From Bacteroidales bacterium (GTDB taxonomy: Bacteria > Bacteroidota > Bacteroidia > Bacteroidales > UBA932): a stretch of 16,642 nt of DNA. The stretch spans positions 1-16,642 of the forward strand of contig JABUTQ010000044.1 of the NCBI GenBank assembly GCA_021443605.1, in the 5' to 3' direction. Made by a program: the position numbers and the translations under genes. This document shows positions 14,321 to 16,642 of the stretch, one piece after another. Numbering within the stretch: position 1 is the stretch's first letter; each line of letters begins with the position of its first letter. The notes under the pieces were generated by a model. That model was not told where the DNA came from. It searched no databases and was given only the letters and a program-made list of their open reading frames with translations.

Positions 14321-16435
14321 TTATTTGCACCATTTGTCCAACCAGTTGAAAACTTCGCGGTGCCAGAATACAGAATTTTGCGGTTTCAGAATCCAATGGT
14401 TCTCATCCGGGAAGAGGAGCATCTTGCTGGGAACACCCATCATCTGGGCGGCATTGAAAGCTGCCATTCCCTGATCGACCGGCACGCGGTAGTCGAGCTC
14501 TCCATGTGTCACCATTATAGGAGTGTTCCAGGCGGGAACCTTCAGGTGAGGAGAGTTTGCATAGTGGCGCTTTGCTATAGGGTTGTCGCTCCAGGGAGAT
14601 CCGCTCATATAAGTTTTGGGTCTGGCAATACCTCCGTTGTCCCAGTTGGGGAACCACATCTCTTCCGTCTCCATATACATGTGATCTTGGTTGAATATTC
14701 CGGCGTGTGCCACGAATGCGCTGAAGCGGTTATTGTGTATTCCGGCAAGATTATATATAGAGTATCCTCCGTAGCTTGCCCCCATTGCCGCCATCTTTCC
14801 GACAAAAGGCTCGGCTTTAAGTGCATCGGCTGCAGCGAAATAGTCGCGCATATTCTGCCCGCAGTAGTCTCCGCTGATCTGTTCGCACCATTCTTGTCCA
14901 AATGCGGTGGTACCGTGGCGGTTAGGCAACACGACGATATATCCCTGCGATGCCATCAGTCGGTAGTTCCAACGGGTTGACCACCCCTGGCTCAAAGTCC
15001 CTTGAGGGCCTCCGAGGCATATTAGAATGGAAGGATACACCTTGCTCTTGTCGAAATTTGCGGGATAGAGCACCCAGGTGAGCATCTTGCCGCCGTCGGT
15101 AGTCTTGATCCAACGCTCTTCGATTGTAATCTGTTCCAGATTTGCGAGAATCTCGTCGTTTTCGTGGGTAAGCTGTTTCCAGGTGCCGTCGGCAACGTTC
15201 ATAGAGATGATTTCGGCCGGGCGCTGCATACTGGTATTGGTGGTGATGATAGTCTGAGGAACCCCTTCACTGTTGCAAAGGAGCTCTCCGACACCGGCAA
15301 AGTCAAACCACTCGTGAGGAATCGAAACACGGCTGCAGACCCCGTTGAGGTCGCTTTTCCATATCTCCTGTACTCCCTCGACAAGGGATGCGAAGTAGAT
15401 TTCCTTGCTGTCTGGTGTCCAGACAGGGCCGTCAACATTGTATTTGAAGTTGGCTGAAAGCTCTTTCTTCCCGCTTCCATCTATATTGGAAACAAACAAG
15501 CGTACCTTATCTGCCTCATACCCATCACGTTCCATACTCATCCAAGCTATCTTGGTGCCGTCGGGAGAGATTGCCGGATTAGTGTCATAACCCATCATCC
15601 CTTCTGTGATGTTCTTGTGAGTGCGCTCACCTATACTATAAATGTAAATGTCCGTATTAGTGGAGAAAGTGTATTTCACTCCGGTCAACTTGCGGCAAGA
15701 GTAGGCGAGGAATTTTCCATCGGGGCTCCAGCTGAGCTGCTCCAATCCTCCGAAGGGGAGGGTGGGCAGTTCGTACGGCTCGCCTTCGAGAATATCTGTG
15801 ACTTTCCCAATCTTGTTTCCGTCAAAAGATGCGATAGAAGTGTGGGGAATTGTCTCCACGAAATGATCCCAATGGCGATACATCAAGTCGTCAATCACCC
15901 TAACTGTGGCTTTTTCCAAATCCGGATGAACATCAGTAGGGGCTGTAAAACTCTTTATATCAGAACTGTATATCAGCATTGTCCCATCGGGGGAGAATTT
16001 GAACTCTCCGATTCCGTTCTCGGCCTCCCCGGCGCAGACGCTGCCCGTGCCGTCGGCATTCATCACGAAAAGTTTTCCTTTCTGAAGATAGGCAATCTTC
16101 TTTCCTCCGTCAATCCAGCGGGCGTTGCTTGCACTGGCGCTGAAATTGGTGAGTTGGCGAAGGTTGCTTCCGTCAATATCCATAAGATAAAGGTTCCGAA
16201 GACCCTTGTTCTCCTCTATGCTTGTGTAAGAAATCCCGAAAAGGATTGTCTTTCCGTCGGGTGACACTTGCGGGTCGGACACTTTACCCAAACGGTGCAT
16301 AACCTCTGCAGTGAAGTGGTTTCCGGCCTCGACAGAGGTCATCTTCTTTATATTTATAGGTGTAACTGTTTCTTTTTCTTCTGTGCAGGATACCATTATT
16401 CCCAATAGTGCTATAAACGCAAATATCTTTTTCAT
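14321..16435 (-). CDS. S9 family prolyl-oligopeptidase-type serine peptidase lipoprotein, DPP5-like
   Basis: This 704-residue protein has a lipoprotein signal (MVSC, Cys17) followed by TEEKE, an acidic stretch similar to Bacteroidetes surface-export signals. Residues 50-430 form a beta-propeller with repeated SPDG-type blades (VSPDGKTIL, FSPDGTMLI, WSPDGKFLAYS, ISPDGTKIAWM). The C-terminal alpha/beta-hydrolase domain (about 440-704) has the nucleophile motif GASYGGY (Ser554), Asp648 in HGELDYRVP and His680 in ENHW, a complete catalytic triad. Length and architecture match dipeptidyl-peptidase 5 and acylaminoacyl-peptidase-like enzymes of Bacteroidetes such as Porphyromonas gingivalis DPP5, which release dipeptides from oligopeptide N-termini. 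The exact P1 preference cannot be read from the sequence. The ATG lies 9 bases after the aminopeptidase P gene, so the two peptidases share a transcript that ends at the terminator at 14244-14275. Confidence 0.92.
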   Translation of the reverse strand: MKKIFAFIALLGIMVSCTEEKETVTPINIKKMTSVEAGNHFTAEVMHRLGKVSDPQVSPDGKTILFGISYTSIEENKGLRNLYLMDIDGSNLRQLTNFSASASNARWIDGGKKIAYLQKGKLFVMNADGTGSVCAGEAENGIGEFKFSPDGTMLIYSSDIKSFTAPTDVHPDLEKATVRVIDDLMYRHWDHFVETIPHTSIASFDGNKIGKVTDILEGEPYELPTLPFGGLEQLSWSPDGKFLAYSCRKLTGVKYTFSTNTDIYIYSIGERTHKNITEGMMGYDTNPAISPDGTKIAWMSMERDGYEADKVRLFVSNIDGSGKKELSANFKYNVDGPVWTPDSKEIYFASLVEGVQEIWKSDLNGVCSRVSIPHEWFDFAGVGELLCNSEGVPQTIITTNTSMQRPAEIISMNVADGTWKQLTHENDEILANLEQITIEERWIKTTDGGKMLTWVLYPANFDKSKVYPSILICLGGPQGTLSQGWSTRWNYRLMASQGYIVVLPNRHGTTAFGQEWCEQISGDYCGQNMRDYFAAADALKAEPFVGKMAAMGASYGGYSIYNLAGIHNNRFSAFVAHAGIFNQDHMYMETEEMWFPNWDNGGIARPKTYMSGSPWSDNPIAKRHYANSPHLKVPAWNTPIMVTHGELDYRVPVDQGMAAFNAAQMMGVPSKMLLFPDENHWILKPQNSVFWHREVFNWLDKWCK

Positions 16436-16444
16436 ATTCGAGAG

Positions 16445-16642
16445 TTATGAGTTCATTTCTTTTTCAACATCCTCGACTGTGATAGGAAGACGCTTTGAGC
16501 CGAGCAGGCGGCAGCCGTCGGGAGTGATGAGAAGGTCATCTTCGAGACGAATGCCTCCAAAAGTGTAGTATGCTTTAAGTTTCTCGAAATCAATGTATTG
16601 AGCGTTTGTCCCATTTGCTTTCCACTGCTCTATCAAAGCAGG
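16445..16642 (-). CDS. pepP: Aminopeptidase P (Xaa-Pro aminopeptidase, M24), C-terminal end only
   Basis: The last 65 residues of a gene that begins outside the window, open to the window edge with no start codon needed. The segment GGIRLEDDLLITPDGCRLLG is the C-terminal metal-site region of M24 pita-bread aminopeptidases; the Glu in RLEDD corresponds to a conserved metal ligand of aminopeptidase P. The tail SKRLPITVEDVEKEM is also usual for this enzyme. Aminopeptidase P removes the N-terminal residue from peptides with proline at position 2. This fits beside the dipeptidyl-peptidase gene that starts 9 bases downstream, as both would act in peptide breakdown. Because only the C-terminus is seen, a related M24 dipeptidase (PepQ) cannot be fully excluded. 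Confidence 0.85.
   Translation of the reverse strand, partial: PALIEQWKANGTNAQYIDFEKLKAYYTFGGIRLEDDLLITPDGCRLLGSKRLPITVEDVEKEMNS

Noticed and set aside
1..16642. Mobile element, phage, CRISPR or tRNA content
   Set aside because: I saw no transposase or integrase frame, no terminal inverted or regularly spaced repeats, and no tRNA-like cloverleaf in the short intergenic gaps. A computed scan would be firmer.

Overview
The window comes from a Bacteroidales genome. The evidence is a SusC/SusD pair, lipoprotein signals typical of the phylum, a bacteroidetal promoter of the TTG-N19-TAnnTTTG type before rplC, the absence of Shine-Dalgarno sequences, and a ribosomal protein L3 N-terminus that reads like those of Bacteroides and Alistipes. 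A Rikenellaceae or Alistipes-like host is possible but is only an impression. Every gene I can support lies on the minus strand, so transcription runs from high to low coordinates. I saw no tRNA, rRNA, CRISPR array, transposase or phage gene, and no gene-free stretch above 300 bases.

Layout in transcription order. (1) 16642-14321: the end of an aminopeptidase P-type gene, then 9 bases later a DPP5-like S9 serine peptidase lipoprotein, closed by a strong intrinsic terminator (14244-14275). (2) 14203-8232: a promoter drives susC, susD and a tryptophan- and cysteine-rich lipoprotein in the place where SusE/SusF-like surface glycan-binding proteins usually sit. This unit ends in a second strong terminator (8179-8211). 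(3) 8175-249: six tightly packed genes, five of them with overlaps or gaps of at most 6 bases. They encode a DUF4369-like lipoprotein without a thioredoxin domain; membrane-TPR protein B; TolB-like propeller lipoprotein B with CxxCH; a GH18 chitinase-type lipoprotein; membrane-TPR protein A; and TolB-like propeller lipoprotein A with CxxCH. (4) 233-1: a good promoter and the first 47 codons of rplC, the head of an S10-type ribosomal operon that here lacks rpsJ immediately upstream.

Together, regions 2 and 3 look like an atypical polysaccharide-utilisation locus. SusCD and the third lipoprotein would bind and import a glycan, and the GH18 enzyme would cut a GlcNAc-containing polymer such as chitin. 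The unexplained part is a duplicated two-gene module that brackets the GH18 gene. Each copy pairs a polytopic membrane protein carrying a helical, TPR-like C-terminal half with a beta-propeller lipoprotein that has a c-type heme attachment motif. The terminator just before the start codon of the first region-3 gene suggests that this module is expressed by read-through, at a lower level than SusCD. No dedicated regulator (ECF sigma/anti-sigma, hybrid two-component system or SusR) lies in the window.
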